The position numbers were made by a program, and so were the translations under genes. Below are positions 37,560 through 46,308 of a stretch of DNA of 64,000 bases, in pieces; the first letter of the stretch is position 1, and every line of letters starts with the position of its first letter. Below the pieces are notes generated by a model. The model searched no databases. It was not told the DNA's origin and was given only the letters and a program-made list of their open reading frames with translations. This DNA is from Pseudomonas sp. R5-89-07 (lineage in GTDB: Bacteria > Pseudomonadota > Gammaproteobacteria > Pseudomonadales > Pseudomonadaceae): the NCBI RefSeq assembly GCF_003851685.1, contig NZ_CP027727.1, forward strand, positions 4,898,001-4,962,000, written 5' to 3'.

Positions 37560-38687
37560 CTATAGACTGCGCAGGATGACCAGCGCCTGTTCGACCTGGG
37601 CAAGGGTGACGTGCCGGCCCACCGAGGCACGCACGAAGTGGGTGACGCCCAGGTCCTTGAGCAGCAACGGGGTATGGGCGGCCGTGCCCGCCCAGAGATT
37701 GAGCCCCAGTTCGCGGGCCTGGCCCACAAATGCCTTGGCTGGTCTGTTGTGCGGCACGAACGAGACAATTGCGGTCTGTTCGAACTGGTCGCACATCAGG
37801 GTCAACTGCGGCAGGCGGCGCAACTCCTGCGCCAGCAGCCCATAGGGCTCCGTGCTCACTTGCCCGCCTCCTGCCTGCGCGTATTCCTGCAATGCGGTGT
37901 GCAAACCCACCAGGGACGAAAAACTCTTTTCTGCGATCTCCAGCACCCGAGCGCCACACGCGTCTACCCGGTTAACCTGGCCATCGGTGCTGGCAGCGTG
38001 CAGATCGGCAAAATTGAGCTGCAATTGACCCAGCAGGCGTGGCGACACATAGGCAATCCCGCTGCCACGCGGCCCGCAAAGAAACTTGCGCCCCGCGCCC
38101 GTCAATAAATCACAGTGCATATCACGCACGTCCAACGGCAACTGCCCCAGCGACTGGCACGCATCCACCACATACAACGCGTTCGACCCCTTGAGCAGCG
38201 CGCCCAGTGCTTCCACCGGGTTGATCACCCCACAGCACGAAGGCAGGTGCGACACGCTGACCAGAAACACGTCGTCGTCCAGATGGCGCTGTACCCATTC
38301 AAGGTCCAGCGGGCTGGTGGCCGTGGTCGGTATCACTTCGACGCGAATCCCACGCGATAGCTTGAGGTAGTTGAAAAAGATCAGGTTCGCGGCATATTCC
38401 GAGGTAGACACCCACACCCGCTTGCCTTGAGGAAATTGCAGTTTGCCAAGAATGCTGGTCCAGGCTTCGGTGGCGCTGCTGAAAAAGCCAATCTGCGAAG
38501 GCTGCGCATTCAGCAGGCCGGCCATCACCCGGTACAGGTCGACGTTGAGCAATTCTTCGTAGGCCAGCTCGGTTTCGTAGCTGCCTATTTGCGCTTCCAT
38601 GGACATGAAGCGCTGCATCGCATTCACAGTGGCCGGCGACATCAGCCCTGCGCCGGCGGTGTTCAGATGAACTCTATTCATTTTCAT
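37560..38687 (-). CDS. Class V PLP-dependent enzyme (aminotransferase/C-S lyase fold)
   Basis: 375 aa; start taken at the ATG that overlaps the MFS stop as ATGA with GGAAGC before it (a frame five codons longer exists). Fold type I PLP enzyme of the NifS/EgtE/isopenicillin-N-epimerase group: VVDACQSLGQLPLD (cofactor Asp and Gln) and GAGRKFLCGPRGSGIAY with the PLP lysine. The Cys loop of true desulfurases is absent. Last gene of the five-gene cluster that begins at the desaturase. Likely transaminates, epimerises or cleaves the cluster's amino-acid intermediate. Confidence 0.82.
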   Translation of the reverse strand: MKMNRVHLNTAGAGLMSPATVNAMQRFMSMEAQIGSYETELAYEELLNVDLYRVMAGLLNAQPSQIGFFSSATEAWTSILGKLQFPQGKRVWVSTSEYAANLIFFNYLKLSRGIRVEVIPTTATSPLDLEWVQRHLDDDVFLVSVSHLPSCCGVINPVEALGALLKGSNALYVVDACQSLGQLPLDVRDMHCDLLTGAGRKFLCGPRGSGIAYVSPRLLGQLQLNFADLHAASTDGQVNRVDACGARVLEIAEKSFSSLVGLHTALQEYAQAGGGQVSTEPYGLLAQELRRLPQLTLMCDQFEQTAIVSFVPHNRPAKAFVGQARELGLNLWAGTAAHTPLLLKDLGVTHFVRASVGRHVTLAQVEQALVILRSL

Positions 38688-39886
38688 GCTTCCTTGTTCC
38701 ACAACACAGCTGAGCCCTTCATCACGCCCACCGCCACCGCGAACAACAGCAATATCGTGCCCGCCAGCAACCAGGGCGAAGGCAGGGATGGCTGTGATAC
38801 CAGCATGAACGCCAGCGAAGGGGTGATCATCACGCCGATATTCACCCCCGCCGAGTAATAGCCGAGGTTACGGTCCACGGTGTGACGGCTGGAGATACTG
38901 CTGACGTAATGGGTGATGCCGGGAAAGATGATCATCTCGCCCAGGCTCCAGAGCACGGTCGCCACCAGCAGCAACGCGCCGATATGGCTGAAGCCCATGA
39001 GGAAGAACCCCACGCCCGCGAACAGAAAACCGGCCACCAGCGCTCGGCTGCTCGACAGGTGCGACATCCGCTGATTGATCGGCACCTCGAACAGAATCAC
39101 CAGCAGTGCATTGATGAAAAAGATGATCCCGACGTAGTACGCCGGCAAATCGGTGTAATTGATGATGTAGGCGGACAGAAACGTCGGCGGCAGCGCGTAG
39201 GCAATGTGCACCGGCAATGCAGCCAACAAAATCACCAACAAGCGCGAGCGCTCGTGCAATGCGCTCTCCGGCAAACCGTTGCCCTTGCTGGCGACGGCGG
39301 CGCCTTGGGCCACCGGCACCGCGCGCCCGAACCGCAGGCAGGCCACGAACGCCACCAGGGACAATGCCGCGTTGAGGTAGAACACCGCGTCGGCATTACT
39401 CAGGAAGATCAGGCTACCCAACAGCGGCCCGATCGCCATGCCGATATTGATCGCCAGACGGTTGCAAGAGAACGCCACTTTGCGCGATTCGCTGCTGCTG
39501 TGGGTGACCGTTTCGGAGAACGTCGCCGGCGTGAAGGCCTCGTAACAGGCGCCCCACAGGAACGACAGTACAAACAGCACCGCCGTGTTATCCACCGACG
39601 GAATGATCAGCAGCAGCACCGCATTAAGCAGCAACGAACCGAGGATCACCCGATTGGCGGAAAACCGCTTGATCACGCCGCCGATGATCAAGTCCACGAA
39701 CAACGCGCCCGCGCCATATACGCCCACCAGCAGCCCTGCGGTTGCCGCCGATACGGCGTGCTGATGAATCAGGTACGCCGCGTAGAAAGGGAACGCCATG
39801 GTGCCCATGCGGAACACCAGGGTGATCAGGAACAGCAACTGCAGGCGAGCGTTGAGCCCGCGCAACGCGCGATACGTGCCCATCAT
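38684..39886 (-). CDS. MFS exporter of the desaturase/ATP-grasp cluster
   Basis: 400 aa with about 12 membrane segments. Major facilitator motif A-like stretch GALFVDLIIGGVIKRFSANRV between segments 2 and 3, and a long central loop containing VAQGAAVASKGNG. Resembles drug/metabolite efflux proteins. It overlaps both neighbours by a few bases (ATP-grasp upstream, class V enzyme downstream), so it is clearly part of the operon. Probably exports the product and gives self-protection. Confidence 0.88.
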   Translation of the reverse strand: MMGTYRALRGLNARLQLLFLITLVFRMGTMAFPFYAAYLIHQHAVSAATAGLLVGVYGAGALFVDLIIGGVIKRFSANRVILGSLLLNAVLLLIIPSVDNTAVLFVLSFLWGACYEAFTPATFSETVTHSSSESRKVAFSCNRLAINIGMAIGPLLGSLIFLSNADAVFYLNAALSLVAFVACLRFGRAVPVAQGAAVASKGNGLPESALHERSRLLVILLAALPVHIAYALPPTFLSAYIINYTDLPAYYVGIIFFINALLVILFEVPINQRMSHLSSSRALVAGFLFAGVGFFLMGFSHIGALLLVATVLWSLGEMIIFPGITHYVSSISSRHTVDRNLGYYSAGVNIGVMITPSLAFMLVSQPSLPSPWLLAGTILLLFAVAVGVMKGSAVLWNKEA

Positions 39887-41136
39887 CAGCGAATCACATA
39901 AACGTTGTCTTTGTATTGGCGGATCTGCTCGTAATCCTGATCGATATCGCGCTGATTCTCCGATAACAGGAACACTCGCAGCGGGCTGCTGAGCAGGTCC
40001 ACGGTCTTTTTCATCAGCTTGCCGGCCTTGTATTTGACGCTCAGCTTATGCACCGAGGGCAGCCCCTCGATCAGGTGGATCGCCTCTTCGTTGAAGCCGG
40101 TCACCTCGCCTTGAAGCGTGGTGTCGGTGTTGATGACACAAGCTTCCCGCAGCTTGTGGTAGCGCTTGGCGGCGTAGTTTGCCTTGAACGCCTCACCGTC
40201 GCAGTACGCCAGGTAGGTGAGCTGTGCCTGGTTGCCGCCCAGGCTGATGTCATGGAACCTGGGTTCCATGTTGCCGTTCAAGCGCGCACCGACTTCCACC
40301 AGCGCGGGGCCGGCTTCGGTGAGGATGACTTCCGAATGGGCCGGGCCGTTATTGATACCCAATGCCTTGAGGACTTGCACGATGTAGTCCACCAGCACGT
40401 TGGCCTCGGCACTGTCCGGGGCAATCAGCACGTCGCGGTCGTAGATGTTCTTGCCGCCGCTGATTTCTCGCTTCACATAGCGCCAGATCCCACACACGTA
40501 GGTCTGTCCATCACGGCTGACGGTATCGACGATGTACTCCGACCCCTTGAGGTAGGACTGGCAAAGAATCTCCGTGTTGGGCAGGCCGAAGATATCCAGG
40601 TTGGACACCACCTCCTCACAGGCGCGCTTGACGTCCTCAAGGTTGTGGCAGATGGAAACCCCGTCGGTGGACGCCGAGCTCAACGGTTTGATCACGCAGG
40701 GAAACACCTGGCCGGCTTCTACCCAGGCCAGCAGCTCGGCGGGGTCCGAGGATTTGATCTGGCGTGCGGTCAACAGCCCCGCGGCGGCGACTTTGTTGAT
40801 CATTTCAAACTTGTCGCGGCGAGCACGCGAACCTGCACTGCCGTTGGTGGTGGAGAGTTGCAATTGTTCACTCAGGTAGTCGGCGAATGGCACGCCCGGC
40901 TCCTGGCCAGCAATGACGGCGGTGACGTTGAATTCACGCAGGCGTTGCACGATCTCTTCAGCGTTGTTGTTGAACGCCAAATTGTGCTCGAACTCGGACA
41001 GGTTCGGCCCAAGCATGCTCGGCATCAGCTCGGGCGTACTCTGAACATGGATCAGGCTGAAACCGGCATCTCGAAAATACTGGGGCAGGAAATTACCGCT
41101 CGAGTAGACATCCACCAATGCGACGTACTGCTTCAT
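39886..41136 (-). CDS. ATP-grasp carboxylate-amine ligase
   Basis: 416 aa. N-terminal Rossmann-like domain (about 1-105), then the ATP-grasp fold: FPCVIKPLSSASTDGVSICHN (lysine and glycine-rich loop), GSEYIVDTVSRDG, and the metal/ATP residues in ALVEVGARLNGNMEPRF. This is the L-amino-acid ligase branch (BacD-like), which joins two amino acids through an acyl phosphate. It overlaps the MFS start by one base and follows the ProDH-like gene after 13 bases. The likely bond-forming enzyme of the cluster; substrates unknown. Confidence 0.88.
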   Translation of the reverse strand: MKQYVALVDVYSSGNFLPQYFRDAGFSLIHVQSTPELMPSMLGPNLSEFEHNLAFNNNAEEIVQRLREFNVTAVIAGQEPGVPFADYLSEQLQLSTTNGSAGSRARRDKFEMINKVAAAGLLTARQIKSSDPAELLAWVEAGQVFPCVIKPLSSASTDGVSICHNLEDVKRACEEVVSNLDIFGLPNTEILCQSYLKGSEYIVDTVSRDGQTYVCGIWRYVKREISGGKNIYDRDVLIAPDSAEANVLVDYIVQVLKALGINNGPAHSEVILTEAGPALVEVGARLNGNMEPRFHDISLGGNQAQLTYLAYCDGEAFKANYAAKRYHKLREACVINTDTTLQGEVTGFNEEAIHLIEGLPSVHKLSVKYKAGKLMKKTVDLLSSPLRVFLLSENQRDIDQDYEQIRQYKDNVYVIR

Positions 41137-41149
41137 AAGAATATCCTTT

Positions 41150-42121
41150 TCAGTAATGAGTGGCGGTTTCAGAGGCCCGCTGCGAGGCTACGTCATCCAG
41201 CGCCAGGAAAATGTTCTGCGGAAACTCAGCCACACGGTGCAGCAGGTGCAAGTACCAGTTGGTGCCGTACACCGCCGACACCCGGGCCTTGACCTGGCCC
41301 TGGTCCTTTACCGCCTTGATCAGTTCAGGGCGCACGCCGTGGAGCATCTCCAGCTCGCCTCGGTCGGCGATGCGGCTGGTGAGAATCTCTTCAACCAGCA
41401 GTGGGTCCTGGGTGGCGAAAGCAAACGGCCCGCGGCCACCGTTGATCCGGTCCAGCAACCCCAGGTAACGCTCGTTGAGCGCCTCGCCACGGGGTAAGGC
41501 AATGGCGGCAGGCTCAGCATAGACGCCTTTGACCAGGCGTACCTTGCAGCCGGTTTCCAGGACCGCGCCCAAGTCATCCGGGGTGCGGTTCAATTGCGCC
41601 TGGAGGGTGATACCGACGTTGGGAAAACGCCCGCTCAGTTGCAGGAAGATATCGAGGATCGAATCCGTCCATTGGGAGCGCTCCATGCTGATGATTACAC
41701 CGACATTCTTGTCGTCTGCATGGGCCAGGATCTTCGAGCAGTTCTCGATCGCCAGCTCCCTGGAAATGATGGTGCCGACGTTGGACAGGTCAAACCCCAA
41801 CTGAGGCGGCTCGCCCAGCTTGGGGTGCTGCGCGATCAAGTCGATCAGCTTCAGGTACTCATCGGTTGCGGTGGTCACCTCGGCCAGCGTAGTCGCTTCC
41901 TCGCCGACGAACTCGACGCCGGTGCGATAGCCCTTCTCCAACAGGGCGCCCAGCTTGTCGAGCATCTCCAGGCGGTCTTCGGAAATAATGTAGCGAAGGG
42001 CTGCAGGACGCAGGAAATCGCGCAGCGTCTCGCTGGCCAGGAACAAGTCGCGATAGGTCTTGTTCGCCGCCAGCTTCTTCAGGGCCAAGGTTGCCAGCAG
42101 GCTGTTGTCGGTCGTGTTCAT
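41150..42121 (-). CDS. Proline-dehydrogenase-like flavoenzyme (altered substrate site)
   Basis: 323 aa from the ATG giving MNTTDNSLLATLALKK. FAD TIM-barrel of the PutA/ProDH family: VRLVKGVY (lysine kept), FATQDPLLVEEI, LEMLHGVRPEL and a final ARVSAVYGTNWYLHLLHRVAEFP. In true proline dehydrogenases the last motif carries an Arg-Arg pair that binds the proline carboxylate (E. coli PutA R555/R556); here it is H295-R296. The N-terminus is long for a monofunctional enzyme. Lies 4 bases after the desaturase stop. Probably oxidises a cyclic or linear amino-acid-like intermediate rather than feeding catabolism. Confidence 0.85.
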   Translation of the reverse strand: MNTTDNSLLATLALKKLAANKTYRDLFLASETLRDFLRPAALRYIISEDRLEMLDKLGALLEKGYRTGVEFVGEEATTLAEVTTATDEYLKLIDLIAQHPKLGEPPQLGFDLSNVGTIISRELAIENCSKILAHADDKNVGVIISMERSQWTDSILDIFLQLSGRFPNVGITLQAQLNRTPDDLGAVLETGCKVRLVKGVYAEPAAIALPRGEALNERYLGLLDRINGGRGPFAFATQDPLLVEEILTSRIADRGELEMLHGVRPELIKAVKDQGQVKARVSAVYGTNWYLHLLHRVAEFPQNIFLALDDVASQRASETATHY

Positions 42122-42125
42122 GGCA

Positions 42126-43190
42126 TTAAACCCCGTAGGCCTGGTTGAGCATGCGACGTGCGAAACTCGAGTCGTCGGCGTGGTTGGCAATTTTGTGAGC
42201 GCGGAATTTGGCCGCGTAACTGAGCAGGGTTTCCTTGTGGCGGCTATGCCGGTCACGGGTAAAAATCCCGGCCCAGAGGTTGTCCCAACGCGCGTACTCG
42301 GGGTGCGACATCAGCAGCTCATGGGCCTTGCGCATGTTCCAGTGGGGGATAGACGGGTGCAGGTGGTGCACGAGGTGGTAATTATCGTCGTGGCGGCCGA
42401 AAAAGAAGTTTTCCAGCGCATTGCCCTTACGGTTACGGGTCAGCAGGAGCTTTTCGCTTTCAACGGCGGGCAACGGATAATGCTCGGCCAGCTCGATGAT
42501 CCAACCCACGGCTACGGCGGCCGTGAACAGCGGCACGAACCAGAACAGCACCAGTTCAACCGCAAGGCCAAACCAGGCAACCACTGCAAAAATCACTGCC
42601 CAGTAGGCCCACATCAGCACGCGTTCCTTGCGGATGCGCGCGTCCTGGCCCTGGAGCCGGTCCTTGACGATGTACTTGATGTATTGAAGGGTGCGGTAAC
42701 CCGATAACGCCATCACCACGTTCTTCAGGAAGAACTCGCGCTCGCTTTGCTGGAGGTCGTACAGGCCGCACTTGAGATGGAAATTGTAGTCCGGGTCTTT
42801 TTCCGGGTGCCCCAGGTGCACATGGTGGTTTTTGACGTGCGAGGTGCTGTAGGACTGGTAAAGATGGAAGATCAGGTACCCCGAGAGAAAGGTACCGGCA
42901 AACCAGTTGATCGCCCGGTTTTTCGCCAACAGTTTGTGACTTGACTCGTGCAACACGTTCGCCAGGGCACGTTGAGTGGTGCCGATGAGAAACAGCGAAA
43001 CGGGATAAAACCAATAGCTGACGCCCACGGACAGATAAATGGCAAAGGCGATGATTGAATAATCCTTACCCAGTGCTATCGCCCAATGGTAGTTATCTTT
43101 CTTGCACAGGTGCTTGAGCATCCCGAAGGTTTCACGGGAAATACCCGCAGCGTTTTGGCCACCTGGCTCTATGTTTTTATCGACCAGCAT
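42126..43190 (-). CDS. Membrane fatty-acid-desaturase-fold di-iron oxygenase
   Basis: 354 aa; start at MLVDKNIEPG with GGAG 6 bases upstream. Four to five membrane segments and the three histidine boxes HESSHK, HVKNHHVH (with neighbouring HPEKDPD) and HLVHHLHP, the di-iron ligand set of the membrane desaturase/hydroxylase superfamily. First gene of the five-gene cluster. Because the other genes handle amino acids, the enzyme may hydroxylate or desaturate an amino-acid-derived substrate or an acyl tail; which one cannot be told from sequence. Confidence 0.87.
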   Translation of the reverse strand: MLVDKNIEPGGQNAAGISRETFGMLKHLCKKDNYHWAIALGKDYSIIAFAIYLSVGVSYWFYPVSLFLIGTTQRALANVLHESSHKLLAKNRAINWFAGTFLSGYLIFHLYQSYSTSHVKNHHVHLGHPEKDPDYNFHLKCGLYDLQQSEREFFLKNVVMALSGYRTLQYIKYIVKDRLQGQDARIRKERVLMWAYWAVIFAVVAWFGLAVELVLFWFVPLFTAAVAVGWIIELAEHYPLPAVESEKLLLTRNRKGNALENFFFGRHDDNYHLVHHLHPSIPHWNMRKAHELLMSHPEYARWDNLWAGIFTRDRHSRHKETLLSYAAKFRAHKIANHADDSSFARRMLNQAYGV

Positions 43191-43378
43191 AATCACTCCA
43201 TAATTAAGCGGCACGCTGCAACACGCCTATCGCCTAGAGCGACGATGATTTTTTGGGGTGTTGCGGCTCTTGTTTTTTTGCCTGAGCTAAACTCATTGGC
43301 TGCAAAAAAACTAAAGCACCGCTTGATAGTGAACAAGCTGCCCTTTTAGACAGGTAGCGCCAAAACACAGGCGCAGGC

Positions 43379-43414
43379 ACGCGCCCTCCGGTGAAAATTC
43401 ACTGGAGGGCGCGG
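43379..43414. promoter_or_regulatory. Long near-perfect palindrome between the LuxR gene and the desaturase
   Basis: GCGCCCTCC pairs with GGAGGGCGC and, inside, GTGAA with TTCAC, giving about 15 paired positions with one mismatch. No T run follows on either strand, so a simple terminator is unlikely; it may be an operator or an RNA processing structure. It sits 27 bases from the end of the luxR-type gene. Confidence 0.5.
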
Positions 43415-43439
43415 GGGTAATAAAGAAAATGCCTGAGGG

Positions 43440-44147
43440 TCAGGCCTGTTGGCGGATATAACCCAGCTGCAGGGCTTTGCGAATGGCGGACTTCCCGTTG
43501 GTCACATCCAGCTTGCTGAAGATATTCTTCATATGGAACTTGACCGTGCGCGGACTCATTGAAACCAGCAGCGCTATTTCATTATAGGTCTTGCCCAGGC
43601 TGGTCCAGGACAATACCTCCGTCTCCCGAGGTGTCAGCACGGTTTCTGTGGGGACCACGGCTTGCGCCGCTTCCAGGGCCTCGTCATAGACCGAGACCAG
43701 CAGCATCTGCAGTTCACTTTTATTGGCGAGCACCCGATCACGAAACTGTTGATGTTCGCCAAAACTGCACAAGTTGAGGATGGAATAAAACCCCCGGTTT
43801 CCATGCACGATAAAACTGGCACCCTCAGCGACGGGGGCACACGGCCCTGGCACCGGGACCGCTTCTGCCGCGGGTGCAAGGATGTTTTCATCGCTCCAGA
43901 AAAACGGCTTTATGCGGTTTTTGGACAAGGACAGCAATTGACCACGCTGGTAAAAGTCATCCGCAGTGTCACCACGGTCCAGCGCATCGGGGTAGTTAGT
44001 GATGATTTCCGCTTCATCCAGCGTGGGCCCACACTGATAGACCTCAAAATGCCCGAGGCCACGTCGGCTCAGCTCGGCATCGAGCAATTGATGCACATCG
44101 GCAGGTTGCATGAGCGTGTTGTTATTGGTTTGTCCATCGCTTCGCAT
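43440..44147 (-). CDS. LuxR-family regulator of the adjacent cluster
   Basis: 235 aa from the ATG giving MRSDGQTNNN (AGGGA 8 bases upstream). The first ~165 residues resemble an autoinducer-binding-type sensor (GHFEVYQCGP, DDFYQRGQLLSLSKNRIKPFFWSDE). The C-terminal LuxR helix-turn-helix is LTPRETEVLSWTSLGKTYNEIALLVSMSPRTVKFHMKNIFSKL. No luxI-type synthase is in the window, so it is a LuxR solo. It lies directly upstream of the desaturase cluster on the same strand and probably controls it. Confidence 0.85.
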   Translation of the reverse strand: MRSDGQTNNNTLMQPADVHQLLDAELSRRGLGHFEVYQCGPTLDEAEIITNYPDALDRGDTADDFYQRGQLLSLSKNRIKPFFWSDENILAPAAEAVPVPGPCAPVAEGASFIVHGNRGFYSILNLCSFGEHQQFRDRVLANKSELQMLLVSVYDEALEAAQAVVPTETVLTPRETEVLSWTSLGKTYNEIALLVSMSPRTVKFHMKNIFSKLDVTNGKSAIRKALQLGYIRQQA

Positions 44148-44344
44148 GAATATCGTCCCTGATGAGTGACAACGGGTGAGGTTAACGATCCGACAGGAGA
44201 GCTTCAATCCGTAAGCTTCCGACCAGAACCGACCCACACCGTAGGAAAATTCCTCTATACAAGGGAAAGAATGAAACACGCCTAGCGAACTTGTCCAGTG
44301 CTTGCGATGGTGAGCCGACGGCGAGCAGGTGCAGCCGTTTTCAA

Positions 44345-45430
44345 TCAGGCTATCTGTGCCGCGAACACCTCGCAAAACCGCTGCATTTGCTGCTTATTAC
44401 CCACCGTCACCCGCACCCACTGCGGCCAGTTCTTCCACACCCGTCCGACCAGCACCTGCTGGACAGCCAGGCGCTCAACCACCTGCTCTGCCGGCTGCCT
44501 CACGTCGATCATGAAACAATTGCTCTGTGAAGCCGTGCAGGCATAGCCCCGGCCCTTGAGCCAAGCGATCGTCTCATCACGCAAGCTGGCATTGAGCGCC
44601 TTGCGCTGGCCCAGCAACTTGACGTCTTCCAGGCTGGCCTGCGCACCCAGCAGGCTGGTGCCGGCCGGTACGTTGTCGCCGCCGAACACCGCCAGGCGCT
44701 CCAACAGCCTGGGATGGCCGATCGCCAAACCCAGGCGCGCGCCGGCCATACCGTAAATCTTCGAGAAGGTGCGCAAAACCAGCACATCGTCGTGATCCTT
44801 GACCCAACTCACGCAACTGGGGGCATCGCAGAAGTCGATATAGGCTTCGTCCACCACCAGCACGCTGCCTTCGGGTTTGTTCGCCAGTGCCTGGCGGATG
44901 GCCTCGGTGGGAGTCAGGGTGCCGGTCGGGTTGTTCGGGTTGCACAGGTACAGCATGCCGGCCTGGGGATTGGCCGCGAGCATGGCCGGTACATCATGGG
45001 CATGCTGGGCATTGAGGTCCACTTCATGCACCGCTGCCTTGTTCGATTCGGCGGCCTGGCGAGGAACTTCGTAGGACGGCGTGGCCATCACCAGGCCTCG
45101 GGCCGGGCTGGTGAATGCCAACACGGCATAGCGCAGAGCGGCCATGGAGCCGGCGAACACCGCCACGTTGTCCTCGTTGATGCCTTGCTGCCGGGCAAAC
45201 AGCGCCGCCAACGCATACATGTGCGGGTAAGGATAACGCCCCGATGCCGCCATCCCCGTCTGCATCGCCTCAAGCGCCGCTTTTGATGGCCCATAAGGGC
45301 TTTCGTTGTAATTGAGCAATACAGGGCCAGACGCCGTCGGCGCAGGGCTGGCGACCGCCCAATCGAGATGCCCAAGCACAGGCAAGGCCGCGCCCAGGGC
45401 GAGAAGGGACCGACGACTGACGCTGACCAT
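44345..45430 (-). CDS. Tat-exported class I/II aminotransferase (HisC-like, possibly PtaA)
   Basis: 361 aa. The N-terminus VSRRSLLALGAALPVLG is a twin-arginine signal, so the folded PLP protein goes to the periplasm. Aminotransferase motifs: NYNESPYGPS, CNPNNPTG, VVDEAYIDF, and the PLP lysine in RTFSKIYGMAGARLGLAIG. Periplasmic PLP enzymes are rare; PtaA of P. fluorescens is one, converting the glutamate side chain on the pyoverdine chromophore to alpha-ketoglutarate. The match is by architecture only; no pyoverdine genes are in the window. Confidence 0.82.
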   Translation of the reverse strand: MVSVSRRSLLALGAALPVLGHLDWAVASPAPTASGPVLLNYNESPYGPSKAALEAMQTGMAASGRYPYPHMYALAALFARQQGINEDNVAVFAGSMAALRYAVLAFTSPARGLVMATPSYEVPRQAAESNKAAVHEVDLNAQHAHDVPAMLAANPQAGMLYLCNPNNPTGTLTPTEAIRQALANKPEGSVLVVDEAYIDFCDAPSCVSWVKDHDDVLVLRTFSKIYGMAGARLGLAIGHPRLLERLAVFGGDNVPAGTSLLGAQASLEDVKLLGQRKALNASLRDETIAWLKGRGYACTASQSNCFMIDVRQPAEQVVERLAVQQVLVGRVWKNWPQWVRVTVGNKQQMQRFCEVFAAQIA

Positions 45431-45669
45431 GGTGACTACTCCTTGTAGGCGAACGGGAAATTCGTACGAGTCGTACAGAGGAGTATGACGAGGAAAATGT
45501 CGCCCGATTTAGCAACACCCGCTTAGCCACGCCAGCGCCGTCCACCACGCCTGACCTGCCAGCACGATGCACTCAACGCTTTATTGTCGAGGAGGACGCA
45601 TGTAACACTCCTCGCCGGGAAGCCAGAAATGCTTCACGACACGCTCTAGGCTGCGGGTCTCACGCGGCA

Positions 45670-46308
45670 ATGGACGATCAGGAAAAAGGAACGGGTGAGC
45701 ACGTGATGCACAGACGGGAAAAAACCGAGCACCTGAAAAGCAACATCAGGTACTTGATCAAAAGTCGCGGCGAAACCCAGCTTTCGTTAAGCAGCGCCGC
45801 AGGCCTGACCAGGACCACCATCTACAACATCCTGGAGGGCAAGGTCGCCAACGTACAGCAGTCGACCATTCGCAAGATCTCCGACTTTTTCGGCGTCTCC
45901 TACGAAGAAATCGAGACCATCAACTTCGAAGCCAAGGAAATCATCGAGAGCAATGTTTCTCCGCTGGGCAATATGAACCCGGCGGCGGTGCCGGTGCTCA
46001 AGGAAAGCCTGTTGATGCAGAACCTGGGCAAGCGTATCGGCGAGCTGGCCACGCTGTTTCCGCTGACGTACTACTTCGGCGTGTCCTGCAATTTGATCGG
46101 CGTAGAGCTGGAACACGGGATTCCGGGCCTCAATGAGCCAGGGGACCTGCTGATCGTGCAAAAGGGTGCGTCCAGCGACGACAAGGAAAAGCTGGTGTAC
46201 GACCGTGCCACCAAAAAACTGTTCATTAGCCTCGAACCCTGTGCACATTCAGATCGCCTGTGTGTCATCGGCGATATTCTCGAGGAGCGCTTCAATGACC
46301 ACGGCTGA
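45670..46308 (+). CDS. XRE-family regulator with C-terminal sensor region
   Basis: 212 aa. Helix-turn-helix at about 25-75 (QLSLSSAAGLTRTTIYNILEGK). C-terminal part (about 130-212) is a LexA/S24-like beta region (NEPGDLLIVQKGASSDDKEKLVYD) without a visible catalytic Ser-Lys pair. An ATG 12 codons downstream (MHRREKT) is an alternative start; neither has a strong ribosome site. Its last 14 bases overlap the transporter gene, so it probably regulates that gene. Confidence 0.8.
   Translation: MDDQEKGTGEHVMHRREKTEHLKSNIRYLIKSRGETQLSLSSAAGLTRTTIYNILEGKVANVQQSTIRKISDFFGVSYEEIETINFEAKEIIESNVSPLGNMNPAAVPVLKESLLMQNLGKRIGELATLFPLTYYFGVSCNLIGVELEHGIPGLNEPGDLLIVQKGASSDDKEKLVYDRATKKLFISLEPCAHSDRLCVIGDILEERFNDHG

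Noticed and set aside
37560..38687. Second cysteine desulfurase
   Set aside because: The PLP lysine motif fits the class V fold, but no [12 protein letters not shown] cysteine loop like that of IscS is present.
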